Shown here piece after piece: positions 34,608 to 43,555 of a stretch of 64,000 nucleotides of DNA (positions are counted from its first letter, which is position 1; the number at the start of each line of letters is the position of its first letter). The position numbers were made by a program, and so were the translations under genes. This DNA comes from a virus, in IMG/VR virus record IMGVR_UViG_3300008113_000149, positions 1 to 64,000 of that record. One strand, 5' to 3'. The notes under the pieces were generated by a model. That model was given only the letters and a program-made list of their open reading frames with translations. It made no database searches and had not been told where the DNA came from.

Positions 34608-37250
34608 ATGGCAACACCACTGGAAGTAATAGCGTCCGAATTACTTAAATCTGCCATCGATGCAGAGAAACTATTTGGCAAAACAAAAGACCAATCCTAC
34701 AAGGACAAGGCTGTTCGTTTACGCAGAATAGTTGTTAACTTACAAGAGTTAACAATCGGCACCAGTAGTGTTGCCACACTAAATGATTTAACTGATGTAA
34801 CGATCAGTGCCCCGGCTAACGCACAAGTACTAACCTACAACTCCACCACAGGACAATGGGAAAATCAAACTCCTGCTGGCGGTGGCGGTGGAGGGGACAT
34901 GAGTAAAAGCACCTACGATACAGACAATAGTGGAATCGTAGACAAAGCAGAAGCCTTAATGACCTTGGGGAGAAACTCTACAGGGGCGACTTTATATAAA
35001 GGTACAGTAATCAGAATCCAAGGTTCGACAGGGCACCTTCCTAACTTTGTAAAGGCCCAGGGTAACAACGATGCTAATTCAGCACAAACCTTTGGTGTAG
35101 TTGCAACGGACATAAACAACAACTCAGATGGGTATGTTATTGTTCAAGGAACGATTGATACTTTAGATACTCGTTCAGTAGCGACACATCCTTTTACAGA
35201 CGTTACTCTCGTAGACGGAGACATTCTTTACCTTCACCCTACAATTCCTGGATATCTTACGAACGTAAAACCTTCGGCTCCTCAGCACTTAGTTTACGTA
35301 GGGGTCGTAACTAGAACCTCTCCGACAAACGGAACTATAGTTTATAGAATTCAGAACGGATACGAGTTATACGAACTTCACGATGTAGCCATTGCCTCAG
35401 AAGTTAACAACGACCTTTTAGTTTATGAATCTTCTACGGATTTATGGAAGAACAAAAGCATATCTACCATCTTTGGAGGTACTCCTTTGGTCTCAGTTCC
35501 TACCCTAGCTCAAGTAACCACAGCAGGGAACACCACCACCAATGCCATTACTGTAGGTGGGCTTGAAGTTAAGTCTGGGGCAATTTATGTAGCAAATACC
35601 GGAAATCACACCGCACAAGGTTATACGTTTAGAATTTGGAGTACATCCAATAACTTCACTTTAGATTTAAATGGAACTGGTAGTATAACACATCAGCAAG
35701 TTTTAATATTCGGCATTGGGAACGCTACTTCATACAATGAAGCCATGAGAGTAGCATCAACAAGGAACGTTCTCATAGGCACTACTACCGATGCAGGATA
35801 TAAGTTAGATGTTAATGGAACTGCTAGAATAGTAAATAAAACAAACATAGGAAGTGAGACTGTTTCTCAAGGATCATTATACATTGGACATAACGGAACA
35901 GCTGGTGGAAGTAATGGAACCTCAACTGTATTCTTCGTGTCTCAGTTTGGAAACTACCCTTATAGACTAGGAGCTGAAGGTAACGGATATGACTTTTACT
36001 TAAGACAAGCAAATGGAGGTCAAGGGAGTATAAATATTGACTTTAGTGGATTAAATAGTATTTCTTACAACATAACAAATACAAATGTATTAAATCAGTC
36101 TTTTGGAAAAAGCGTTGTTATAGACGCTAAAACGAGCCTTAACTCCTACTTAGCAATGGGAACACGCTTTGGGTTTAGCGACTCACTTACAGCAGGCGAT
36201 AGTCCGTTGATATTCTTTAGATCAATGAGTGGCAGTTACTATGATAAAACATTAGATGCTGCCGTTACTATTCGCAATGGTTTACCAACAGTTGCCGATA
36301 ACAATATCACAAAGAATACAGCATATTGGTACAGGAATGGTTACATTGGAATAGGAACTTCAACAACTCTCTCTGCAACTAATACATTAAAAGGCGCAAT
36401 TACTATAAACCAAGGGACAACAATAGGGTATCAGAACCTAAACCCTGGAAGTTTGTCGTCTGTAATTACATCTGGAACATCTACAACTGTAACATTTACT
36501 CCAAATAACGGAAATGTAGTTCCAGGATATGACATTATTGTAGGAACAATTATCACAGCCAACGGAGTTAGTAGAAGAGTAACAGCAGTAAATTACCAAA
36601 GTGTCACAGTTGATAGCGCAGTAGATTGGAGTGCGGGGTATAACTATACATACAGAAATCCATACGTAAGTATAGCGGATGGATCTACTCCAATTTTCGA
36701 CATACTACCAAGTGGAAACGTAGCAGTAGGTACAACAACAGGACTTGCTAAATTCACAGTAGCAGGCTCAATCACTGCGGCCTCACTTATTGCAAGAGGA
36801 GTATACTTCAACAACACTTTAGTAGCAGCAGCAAACAATGACGTATTAGTAGGACTAGACATCAATCCTACCTTTACTAATGGTGCGTTTACAAATGTTA
36901 CAAGAAACTCGTTAAGAATACAAGGAAATAATGGTGGTAGCCACCCGTTATTGTCAGTATTAATGCCTAATAATACAACAACCACTTGGTTATCTGTTAG
37001 AAATACAAATGATTATTTAGTAGGCACTGTTGCTGCTGAGTTTGGTGTTGCAGGAACTGCAGGTTCTTTTTTTACGGGTACTGCACAGGGGGATATTGCT
37101 TTTAAAGCATACAGTCAAGCAGGAACAAGTAAATTTTTTATCGGAGCAACAAGTGGGAGTGCTGCTCAAATAGTTTTATTCCCATCAACCAATAATGTAT
37201 CTATAGGAACAACCACAGACGCAGGATACAAACTAGATGTAATCAATTAA
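34608..37250 (+). CDS. Tail fibre, N-terminal part
   Basis: The 880-residue protein has a helical start (virion attachment). A linker follows (QVLTYNSTTGQWENQTP, then a Gly run), and then a long Thr/Asn/Gly-rich beta fibre with repeats such as LIGTTTDAGYKLDVNGT (about 385-402). The same repeat recurs at the end (SIGTTTDAGYKLDV). These repeats are typical of Bacteroidetes phage fibres. The ORF stops in the middle of such a repeat, and the downstream ORF continues the pattern in the -1 frame, so the native fibre may be about 1,400 residues. The region from about 35,400 is more A/T-rich, with many AGA/ATA codons. Confidence 0.75.
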   Translation: MATPLEVIASELLKSAIDAEKLFGKTKDQSYKDKAVRLRRIVVNLQELTIGTSSVATLNDLTDVTISAPANAQVLTYNSTTGQWENQTPAGGGGGGDMSKSTYDTDNSGIVDKAEALMTLGRNSTGATLYKGTVIRIQGSTGHLPNFVKAQGNNDANSAQTFGVVATDINNNSDGYVIVQGTIDTLDTRSVATHPFTDVTLVDGDILYLHPTIPGYLTNVKPSAPQHLVYVGVVTRTSPTNGTIVYRIQNGYELYELHDVAIASEVNNDLLVYESSTDLWKNKSISTIFGGTPLVSVPTLAQVTTAGNTTTNAITVGGLEVKSGAIYVANTGNHTAQGYTFRIWSTSNNFTLDLNGTGSITHQQVLIFGIGNATSYNEAMRVASTRNVLIGTTTDAGYKLDVNGTARIVNKTNIGSETVSQGSLYIGHNGTAGGSNGTSTVFFVSQFGNYPYRLGAEGNGYDFYLRQANGGQGSINIDFSGLNSISYNITNTNVLNQSFGKSVVIDAKTSLNSYLAMGTRFGFSDSLTAGDSPLIFFRSMSGSYYDKTLDAAVTIRNGLPTVADNNITKNTAYWYRNGYIGIGTSTTLSATNTLKGAITINQGTTIGYQNLNPGSLSSVITSGTSTTVTFTPNNGNVVPGYDIIVGTIITANGVSRRVTAVNYQSVTVDSAVDWSAGYNYTYRNPYVSIADGSTPIFDILPSGNVAVGTTTGLAKFTVAGSITAASLIARGVYFNNTLVAAANNDVLVGLDINPTFTNGAFTNVTRNSLRIQGNNGGSHPLLSVLMPNNTTTTWLSVRNTNDYLVGTVAAEFGVAGTAGSFFTGTAQGDIAFKAYSQAGTSKFFIGATSGSAAQIVLFPSTNNVSIGTTTDAGYKLDVIN

Positions 37251-37264
37251 ATAATAATGGTTCA

Positions 37265-38815
37265 TTGAATACAGGTGGAAATGTTGTTGCGACAGGTGCT
37301 TCAAGTAGGTTAGGTAATTTTAGTATATTAACAACAGGTAACGCTTCTACTGGATTTGGTGTTTCTACTGAAGAATCATCTGTTAATTTTCAAGGAGATA
37401 CGTTAGGAAGTACAACGATAGGCTCTCAATTTACATTTAGAAAATGGAATAGTACCACTGCTGCATTAAATTTTATAAATTCTGGAATTATAAGAATTAC
37501 AAAAACAGGTTTTAATAGTGGTAACGTAAATAACTTATCGGGAAATACTTTGTGGATTGAACCAACGTATAATTTTAGCAATGCTTTAATTACGGGAACA
37601 ACTGTAAGGGGTATTTACTACAATCCAACGCTTACAAGTTTAACCAATACTACCCACTACGGAATACATACAACTTCTGGAGGTGCTTATATTAATACAG
37701 CGTCACCAAACGCTTCGGCTGCTTTACAAGCCGATTCTATAACGCTAGGATTCTTACAACCAAGAATGACCAATGCACAAGCATTAGCAATAGTTACACC
37801 TGCTACTGGTCTTCAAGCATACGATACCACCAACAACAAAAACTTAGTCTACAACGGAACTCTTTGGCAGAACATAGCAACTGAAAGTTGGGTAACAGGT
37901 CAAGGATACATTACTTCTCAACCTTGGACAGTAAGTGGAAGCGACATTTACTACAATACAGGCAACGTAGGTATAGGAACAGCATCTCCGCTTTATAAAC
38001 TTCATGTATCAGGTACTGCTGGAGATATAGTCTATATATTAGCAACTTCTAAACTTCATATAAATGGAGCTGATCCATTTTTAAGAGTAAACAATGTTGG
38101 AAGTGCTAATACACACGGAATAAAAATTAGTTATAATTCTTCTGATACTCAAGGATTTCACTTATTATATAATCCAGCTTTAGCGGTTGCTTATTTGGAT
38201 AATACATACCTAGTTACCTCTGGACAACCTTATGGAGACATATACTTCAGGCAAAATGTTTCTGGTACCATGACTACCAGAATGACTATTAAGGCTGAAA
38301 CAGGCAATATAGGTATAGGAACAACAACACCAACAGACAAACTACACATCGTAGACAACACCAATGGTAATAAGTTTGCAAGGATCAGTGCTGGTGGAAG
38401 TGATGCGAGTGCTGCATGGGTTGCACAGAACGACCAGGTCGACAACGTAGTGTACCGTGTGTTCAGTTCTGGAGTTTCGGGGTCTCAGATGGGAATAGCG
38501 TTAGCACGCAGTGCATCGTTGATGGCCAACCTCGGAGGAAGCGGTAAGTTCTTGCTCGGAACATACTCCAACACCGACTTTGTGATGGGTACAGGTAACG
38601 CAGAGAAGATGCGTATCGTAGACTCAACTGGTAACATACTCATTGCAACCACAACCGACCTAGGAAATAAACTAGAGGTAAACGGTGAAATAAACTCAAC
38701 TGGATACAAAATAAACAATGTTTTAGGCTACACAGGCATCCTAAATATCCCAATGAATCCCCCTGGTCAGCAAAACGTTGATATACAGAGTGGAATTATC
38801 GTAAATATTTTCTAA
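37265..38815 (+). CDS. Tail fibre, C-terminal part (frame-shifted continuation)
   Basis: The frame is open from 37196 but has no ATG at a sensible start: the first candidate is a TTG at 37265. It carries the same fibre repeats (VGIGTASPLYKLHVSGTA; IGIGTTTPTDKLHIVD) and a typical domain MTNAQALAIVTPATGLQAYD. It ends with a short C-terminal segment, not a recognisable chaperone domain. Overlap with the upstream ORF is 55 bases. Either one indel (error or mutation) split the gene, or ribosomes shift frame, or a separate short product is made from the TTG. Confidence 0.6.
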   Translation: MNTGGNVVATGASSRLGNFSILTTGNASTGFGVSTEESSVNFQGDTLGSTTIGSQFTFRKWNSTTAALNFINSGIIRITKTGFNSGNVNNLSGNTLWIEPTYNFSNALITGTTVRGIYYNPTLTSLTNTTHYGIHTTSGGAYINTASPNASAALQADSITLGFLQPRMTNAQALAIVTPATGLQAYDTTNNKNLVYNGTLWQNIATESWVTGQGYITSQPWTVSGSDIYYNTGNVGIGTASPLYKLHVSGTAGDIVYILATSKLHINGADPFLRVNNVGSANTHGIKISYNSSDTQGFHLLYNPALAVAYLDNTYLVTSGQPYGDIYFRQNVSGTMTTRMTIKAETGNIGIGTTTPTDKLHIVDNTNGNKFARISAGGSDASAAWVAQNDQVDNVVYRVFSSGVSGSQMGIALARSASLMANLGGSGKFLLGTYSNTDFVMGTGNAEKMRIVDSTGNILIATTTDLGNKLEVNGEINSTGYKINNVLGYTGILNIPMNPPGQQNVDIQSGIIVNIF

Positions 38816-38820
38816 ATTTG
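38813..38820 (+). promoter_or_regulatory. -7 box (TAAATTTG)
   Basis: TAAATTTG overlaps the end of the fibre gene region and ends 4 bases before the ATG at 38825. Confidence 0.65.
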
Positions 38821-38824
38821 TGTT

Positions 38825-39115
38825 ATGATCAAGATACAAGATGTAATCGTACCAACTAAGGGAACAGCAAAATACTTCAATGTTATTGCATTGAACTTCC
38901 CAATGAACCCTAGTTCAGTTACTTTTTACTGGCAGATTTTTTCAGAGGTATCTGAGCCCGCAGATCAATCGGACGAGCAACCAACACTGAAACCTGGTGT
39001 ATCGTTGATGGACGGCAACTTAACAATGGATCAAACAACTTACAATTCATGGAACAACGATGACACTTATGTCATTGATTGGGCCTTATCGCAACTCGGA
39101 TTTACTAAAATTTAA
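38825..39115 (+). CDS. Unknown small protein after the tail fibre
   Basis: The 96-residue product has a beta-like start (IKIQDVIVPTKGTAKYFNVI) and an acidic Gln/Asp-rich middle. Its end is Trp-rich (YNSWNNDDTYVIDWALSQLG). It starts a transcript that leads into the two-component operon. No family recognised; a fibre-associated or assembly protein is possible. Confidence 0.5.
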   Translation: MIKIQDVIVPTKGTAKYFNVIALNFPMNPSSVTFYWQIFSEVSEPADQSDEQPTLKPGVSLMDGNLTMDQTTYNSWNNDDTYVIDWALSQLGFTKI

Positions 39116-39118
39116 AAC

Positions 39119-39379
39119 ATGATAAACTTCAACAAAAACTTACTTGACCTCGAAGGAAAAGAAATCGAGGGAGCAAACATTGGCAAAATCGTAGCCCAAA
39201 CACTGGTACAATCTTCAAAAGGAGACGCTTTAAAGTACTGGGGCTGGGCAACTAAAATGAATGCTGGCGAAGAATTGGACTTGGACAAAAGCGACACCGA
39301 GACACTCAAAAACTTTATTAAGGAGTCAGAAACATTGACTATCCTTACTAAAGCACAGGCGTTAGAGTGTTTTGAGTAA
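39119..39379 (+). CDS. Unknown small phage protein
   Basis: The 86-residue acidic protein has the pattern FNKNLLDLEGKEIEGANIGK, then YWGWATKMN, and a helical C-terminus. It resembles small proteins found near tail genes in many phages, with no assigned function that I know. It lies 3 bases after the previous gene and 11 before the kinase. Confidence 0.5.
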   Translation: MINFNKNLLDLEGKEIEGANIGKIVAQTLVQSSKGDALKYWGWATKMNAGEELDLDKSDTETLKNFIKESETLTILTKAQALECFE

Positions 39380-39390
39380 CATGACCTAAT

Positions 39391-40617
39391 ATGAAACTCT
39401 CCCTTAGGGCATCAATATCACTGGGTGTGGCCATTCTGATAATGATGGTGTTCTTTGGGGTACAGAGTGCGGTTGTATTTGGATATTTCGAACCGTCATT
39501 ATTAGTTATAGAATTTGGGTATGGTTGCATCATTGCTTTCATACCCTTTTTCTTTTTTACGCTCATTGAATTTGTTCGCAAAGCAAAATACAAATCGCAG
39601 TCTGTTGATGATACTTTAAAGGCAATCAACATATCAAACGCTTTGGTGGAGTTGGATTTGCAGGGCAATATTCTGAGTGCCAACAAAGTGTTTTGTGAAA
39701 TTATTGGGTACTCGGTCTCAGAACTTAAAACGGTAAAACACCGACAACTCGTACCCGAAGTAAGCGACTACGATTACAAAATGTTTTGGAGAAACCTACA
39801 ACTAGGTTACGCAAACTCTGGTGAGTTCCAAAGAATCAGTAAGAGCGGGGAAATTGTTTGGATATACGGTAATTATAACCCAATCAAAGATCCATACGGT
39901 GAGGTGTATCGCGTGATTAAGATTGCCTCAGACATTACTGACAAAAAGAAAATCGAAGCAGAGGTTGCCAAGAAAAACAGTTATCTGGAACACGCCGCCA
40001 AGATTCTACGTCACGACATGCATTCTGGAATCAACACCTACATCCCAAGGGGATTATCGTCGTTGAAGCGTCGCTTGAGCGAAGAGCAGATTAAAGAAAT
40101 GCGTATTGAAGGGCCGTTGAAGTTAATCGAAGAGGGATTGACACATACCCAAAAGGTTTACAAAGGCGTTAAAGAATTCACCAACTTGGTGAAAAAAGAT
40201 GCACAACTGGAGAAGACAGAGTGCAATTTGAAAGATATTTTGCAGTCTTATCTGTCATCTACTTCATATGAAAAACAAGTAGTTATCGATGAGATGCCTA
40301 TTAAATTGGTCAATGAAAGTTTATTCTGCACCGCCGTGGATAACTTGATTCGGAACGGCCTAAAATATAACGATTCGCCAACGAAGATCGTTCGTATCTT
40401 TGTTGAAAACGGTTACTTTGTGATACAGGACAATGGTCGAGGCATGTCACAGCAAGATTTCGCGCTGTGGTCTCAGCCTTACACCCGAAAGGAAGGACAG
40501 GAAGAAGCAGGATCGGGCCTAGGACTTAACATCTGTACTGCAATCATGGAAGAACATGGCTTCAAAATAGAAGTTGAAAAGTTACAAGTAGGCACAAAAA
40601 TAAAATTAAAGATATGA
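39391..40617 (+). CDS. Membrane-bound PAS sensor histidine kinase
   Basis: The 408-residue kinase has two membrane segments (about 9-31 and 37-60) with almost no extracytoplasmic loop. A PAS domain follows (about 72-184, with the core WIYGNYNPIKDPYGEVYRV and ending DIT). The phosphoacceptor helix carries RHDMHSG (His208). The ATPase domain has an N box DNLIRNGLKYN (317-327), G1 DNGRGM (347-352) and G2 GSGLGL (374-379). All catalytic elements are present. It should autophosphorylate and pass phosphate to the adjoining receiver protein, whose start overlaps this stop (ATGA). With so short a periplasmic loop, the signal is more likely intramembrane or sensed by PAS in the cytoplasm. Confidence 0.9.
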   Translation: MKLSLRASISLGVAILIMMVFFGVQSAVVFGYFEPSLLVIEFGYGCIIAFIPFFFFTLIEFVRKAKYKSQSVDDTLKAINISNALVELDLQGNILSANKVFCEIIGYSVSELKTVKHRQLVPEVSDYDYKMFWRNLQLGYANSGEFQRISKSGEIVWIYGNYNPIKDPYGEVYRVIKIASDITDKKKIEAEVAKKNSYLEHAAKILRHDMHSGINTYIPRGLSSLKRRLSEEQIKEMRIEGPLKLIEEGLTHTQKVYKGVKEFTNLVKKDAQLEKTECNLKDILQSYLSSTSYEKQVVIDEMPIKLVNESLFCTAVDNLIRNGLKYNDSPTKIVRIFVENGYFVIQDNGRGMSQQDFALWSQPYTRKEGQEEAGSGLGLNICTAIMEEHGFKIEVEKLQVGTKIKLKI

Positions 40618-41051
40618 TCGATTCTATATTACTGGTTGACGACGAGGACTTGTTCCATTTGGTGTTTGAAGATTCATGTTCATTATTGGACATCACGCTT
40701 TCTCTTCAGAGTTTGACTTCATCTGACGAGGCAGACCGCTTGTTCAAGAAGTGGTTCAACGAAGGCCCGGTAGAGGAAAGACCAGAGTGCGTATTTGTCG
40801 ACCTTAATATCATCGGCTCATCTTTTGACGGAATTGAGTTGATTAGAAAGATCAATACCGAGTATGGCAATGGTGTGGTGATAGGAATCATCTCGTCTTC
40901 TGACGACAAGCAGGAGATTGAAAAGGCCAAAAAGGTGGGGGCTCAGTTCTGGATCATCAAGTCAGACGAAATCGAACCCCGTCTAGAGGCATTCCGTAAC
41001 GACTACGACGGATACAAAAACAAGACTGCTCCCTTTAAAGTGTACAAGTGA
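40614..41051 (+). CDS. Stand-alone response regulator receiver
   Basis: The 145-residue protein is a complete receiver domain: acidic pair Asp9/Asp10 (LLVDDED), phosphoacceptor Asp63 (CVFVDLNI), Ser93-95 (GIISSSDD) and Lys116 (WIIKSDE). No DNA-binding or enzymatic output domain follows, only a short Lys-rich tail. Output must therefore be by protein contact (CheY/Spo0F style), plausibly with the coiled-coil membrane protein encoded next. Its start overlaps the kinase stop and its stop overlaps the next GTG start, so the genes are translationally coupled. Confidence 0.9.
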   Translation: MIDSILLVDDEDLFHLVFEDSCSLLDITLSLQSLTSSDEADRLFKKWFNEGPVEERPECVFVDLNIIGSSFDGIELIRKINTEYGNGVVIGIISSSDDKQEIEKAKKVGAQFWIIKSDEIEPRLEAFRNDYDGYKNKTAPFKVYK

Positions 41052-41596
41052 TAACCTTCAGCAAGGATACCTGTAATGAACTGATAGCGTTATACAAAAC
41101 CAAAAAGATATCGCTAGAAGGAAATATCTTAAAAGTCATTAAGGGTGGAGATGCTGAGTTTTCAAAGTACATCGAGGAGGCAAAACAGCGGGACAACGAT
41201 ACTAGGCGGAAGCGATTAGAAATCACCAAGCAGGTCCAACAACAGAACAAAGATTTAACTGAGAGCCAGGCCGACAGGGACAAACTGATGGCTGAGTTAC
41301 AGGTGTCTTTGGCGGAGTCAGAAAAACTAAAGAACGCGGCGGTTGAAGATTTAGAAACCCTACAGAAGCGAACTCAGTTTGAGTTGGTAGGATTGATTGT
41401 TAAGGTTGCATTAGGAGTAATCGGCACAGTTGCATTTTTGACATCTATTTTATACTTTTACGTCATATCTAAAGGATTGGATGCCAAGATCATAGAGAGC
41501 ACTTGGTCAAATCTTTTTGGTATATTGCTGACGAATTCGTTTTCTATAATAGGAACAATCATGGGAGTTAAATACGCATCTGGTGAAAAGGGGTAG
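41048..41596 (+). CDS. Coiled-coil membrane protein of the two-component operon
   Basis: The 182-residue protein (GTG start overlapping the receiver stop) has a soluble N-terminus of about 40 residues. A charged coiled coil follows (about 42-110: REKR-, Q- and L-rich heptads). Two membrane segments come next (about 116-140 and 153-176). The N-terminus should face the cytoplasm, where it could contact the receiver. The paired C-terminal membrane segments resemble a small channel, holin or sensor module, but no family is recognised. Functional link to kinase and receiver is inferred from the overlaps. Confidence 0.6.
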   Translation: MITFSKDTCNELIALYKTKKISLEGNILKVIKGGDAEFSKYIEEAKQRDNDTRRKRLEITKQVQQQNKDLTESQADRDKLMAELQVSLAESEKLKNAAVEDLETLQKRTQFELVGLIVKVALGVIGTVAFLTSILYFYVISKGLDAKIIESTWSNLFGILLTNSFSIIGTIMGVKYASGEKG

Positions 41597-41906
41597 TCAA
41601 GAGTGGATAGACAGTATGAATCGTGCCTGCGATAGCCTTGTGGACATGATGCATGCGAGTCATGTTGAGGAGATGAATGAAATCGATGATGTGAGCGCGA
41701 TGCAATCCTCAACTGTAGAACCATTGGATACAGATGCTAACTGGTATATGGGGGCACAGAGTTATGTAGTGCCTGCATTTTTTGTGATCATGCTGACCTT
41801 ATTTATTTTTGGCACGATGACATTATTGGACACTCGCAAGGCAAATAAAAATAAACACAAGTTGAAAGTTTTGGATTTTTTGGAAGACGATAAACAATCA
41901 AAATAA
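41583..41906 (+). CDS. Single-pass membrane protein, end of the two-component operon
   Basis: The 107-residue product (GTG at 41583; an ATG at 41616 would give 96 residues) has an acidic N-terminal region (HVEEMNEIDDVSAM). It has one membrane segment (about 59-80, VVPAFFVIMLTLFIFGTMTL) and a Lys-rich C-terminal tail, suggesting N-out, C-in. It overlaps the previous gene by 14 bases and is followed by a promoter for the next transcript, so it closes the operon. Confidence 0.55.
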   Translation: MKRGSQEWIDSMNRACDSLVDMMHASHVEEMNEIDDVSAMQSSTVEPLDTDANWYMGAQSYVVPAFFVIMLTLFIFGTMTLLDTRKANKNKHKLKVLDFLEDDKQSK

Positions 41907-41914
41907 AAATTAAT

Positions 41915-41922
41915 TATATTTG
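41915..41922 (+). promoter_or_regulatory. -7 box (TATATTTG)
   Basis: TATATTTG ends 4 bases before the ATG at 41927. Confidence 0.65.
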
Positions 41923-41926
41923 TATT

Positions 41927-42208
41927 ATGCAAGAAATATTCTCACGCACATTAGACTTTCAGAGCGGTTTAACCGGGTGTAGAGTCATCTCCAATACATC
42001 AGCAAACACTGGAGGATTCCAAGGTTTTGTGGTGAATTCAGACGCTGTTGTTGCTCAAGTATTAAATTCTGCGGGATCAGATATTACTTCTGCTCTTGGA
42101 CTCACTGGAGTAACTATTAAACAAGGAATGTTGATTACCGCTGCTGAGGGTGCATTCTTCTCTTCAATTACATTGACCAGCGGTAGTGTTGTTGCTTATC
42201 TGAAATGA
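41927..42208 (+). CDS. Small tail-type protein
   Basis: The 93-residue product is Ser/Thr/Val/Gly-rich and beta-like (LTGVTIKQGMLITAAEGAFF), with no charged helices. Such composition fits a small fibre or spike subunit. It overlaps the next gene by 4 bases (ATGA). Confidence 0.5.
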   Translation: MQEIFSRTLDFQSGLTGCRVISNTSANTGGFQGFVVNSDAVVAQVLNSAGSDITSALGLTGVTIKQGMLITAAEGAFFSSITLTSGSVVAYLK

Positions 42209-43047
42209 TAGGAATTGGGTTAAATATTGGCAATCGTGTAATGGGCGGTGGAGGCGGTGCTCCTGCTTTTGACGTAGACGCTCAAGCCTTCTTTGACCGC
42301 GTAACCACTGCGGGTGGGACATTGTCAGAAACCGAAAAAACTGCAACCAATCAATTGGTACTTGATATGAAAACTGCGGGTATTTGGTCAAGTATGAAAG
42401 CCGTTTACCCAATGGTGGGTGCAAGTGCGGCAGCGTGTGCACAAAACTTAAAGAGCAGTTCTTTTACGGGTACATTTAGTAGTGGTTGGACTTTTGCGAG
42501 TACGGGGGTAACGCCAAATGGTGGGAGTGCGTTTATGAATACAGGTTTAAACATTGGTACAGAATTAACACAAACAAATTCACACGCTTCTTTTTATTCA
42601 AGAACTGCAAGTGATACCAGTCCCTATCCTACTGTCCTTGGTGCTTATGGTAATGGCTCATATACTCGGGCAATTGACTTGTATATTCGTAGACCAACGC
42701 CAGGCGACAAAGGAGGAGGACAATTGGGTAGTTTTACGACATCGGTAATCAATTATACAGAAACCGATGCACGAAAATTTGCTATATTATCAAGAACGAG
42801 TGCAACAAGTTTGAAGTATTACACGACAGGAATTTTAAGAGATACAAACACAACAAGCGACACAACTGGATTCGGTAGTGTAACTGCTTACATTGGTGCA
42901 GGTAATTTTCAAAATCTTTCCGCACAAAACTTTTCAATTTTACAATGTGCTTTTGCTTCCATCGGTGACGGCTTAACCGACACCCAAGCATCCAATTTCT
43001 ACACCGCAGTACAAGCGTTTCAAACAACCCTTTCAAGACAAGTATAA
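42205..43047 (+). CDS. Probable receptor-binding or tail-spike protein
   Basis: The 280-residue protein has a Gly-rich hinge (GNRVMGGGGGAPAF) and a short helical domain (FDVDAQAFFDRVTTAGGTLS). A long Thr/Ser/Asn/Tyr-rich beta region follows, ending in a helix. The beta part has a lectin/LamG-like feel (FYSRTAS, YIGAGNFQNLSAQNF). Related-looking proteins follow tail fibres in Bacteroidetes phages. Its stop and the next ATG share a base. Confidence 0.5.
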   Translation: MIGIGLNIGNRVMGGGGGAPAFDVDAQAFFDRVTTAGGTLSETEKTATNQLVLDMKTAGIWSSMKAVYPMVGASAAACAQNLKSSSFTGTFSSGWTFASTGVTPNGGSAFMNTGLNIGTELTQTNSHASFYSRTASDTSPYPTVLGAYGNGSYTRAIDLYIRRPTPGDKGGGQLGSFTTSVINYTETDARKFAILSRTSATSLKYYTTGILRDTNTTSDTTGFGSVTAYIGAGNFQNLSAQNFSILQCAFASIGDGLTDTQASNFYTAVQAFQTTLSRQV

Positions 43048-43274
43048 TGTTAGGTTACACACTTACACCCGAAGAAAAGGATTTGATTCAAGGGCAGTAT
43101 TACACGCCTTATCAATTTTTTAATTGCGTTCAAGACATTAACGGAACTTGGTTTTTGTTTCTTTCCGATGAAGACAAACCCGAAGTTGCAATAACCGAAT
43201 ACGCTTGGGTTTTAGATTTACCCGAAGCCGAATACATACCACCACCAGCACCGCCATTCCCACCTACTGAATAA
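43047..43274 (+). CDS. Small acidic protein after the spike gene
   Basis: The 75-residue product opens LGYTLTPEEKDLIQGQYYTP and ends in a Pro-rich tail (PPPAPPFPPTE). It is coupled to its neighbours by one-base overlaps. A fibre-assembly chaperone or spike partner is possible from position; no family is proven. Confidence 0.5.
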   Translation: MLGYTLTPEEKDLIQGQYYTPYQFFNCVQDINGTWFLFLSDEDKPEVAITEYAWVLDLPEAEYIPPPAPPFPPTE

Positions 43275-43555
43275 TGACTGCTCCAAAGATAAAACCCAAC
43301 GCGTTCCCGGTTTCATTTGATCAATTCAAGAAGAACCCAATTGCTGCTGTAGCATTTTGTATGCTAGTTGCTGTTTCATATTTGTACTACGATGTAAAGA
43401 CTGGTTATTCAGCGCAGATTGAGAATGCTAATGCAAAGATCACAGCGTTGGAAATAAAGGTAGATAGGATGAGTTCAGCATTAAAGAAATCTGACTCCGC
43501 CCTCGCTGCCGCCATTACTGAGTTGAGAATCATCAACACCGTCAAAAAGTTATGA
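43274..43555 (+). CDS. Membrane-anchored coiled-coil protein, i-spanin-like
   Basis: The 93-residue protein has a short cytoplasmic N-terminus and one membrane segment (about 24-40, IAAVAFCMLVAVSYLYY). A periplasmic coiled coil follows (about 48-88). This is the layout of an inner-membrane spanin (Rz type), which helps disrupt the outer membrane at lysis. The neighbouring 141-residue secreted protein could be its partner, although that protein lacks a lipobox. Confidence 0.5.
   Translation: MTAPKIKPNAFPVSFDQFKKNPIAAVAFCMLVAVSYLYYDVKTGYSAQIENANAKITALEIKVDRMSSALKKSDSALAAAITELRIINTVKKL

Noticed and set aside
34608-38815. Invertible or diversity-generating fibre region
   Set aside because: Fibre repeats are direct, not inverted, and no reverse transcriptase or template/variable repeat pair is present.
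41458-42442. Minus-strand His/Arg-rich ORFs across the membrane and tail genes
   Set aside because: Shadows of the plus-strand genes; no promoter, no overlap logic, odd composition.
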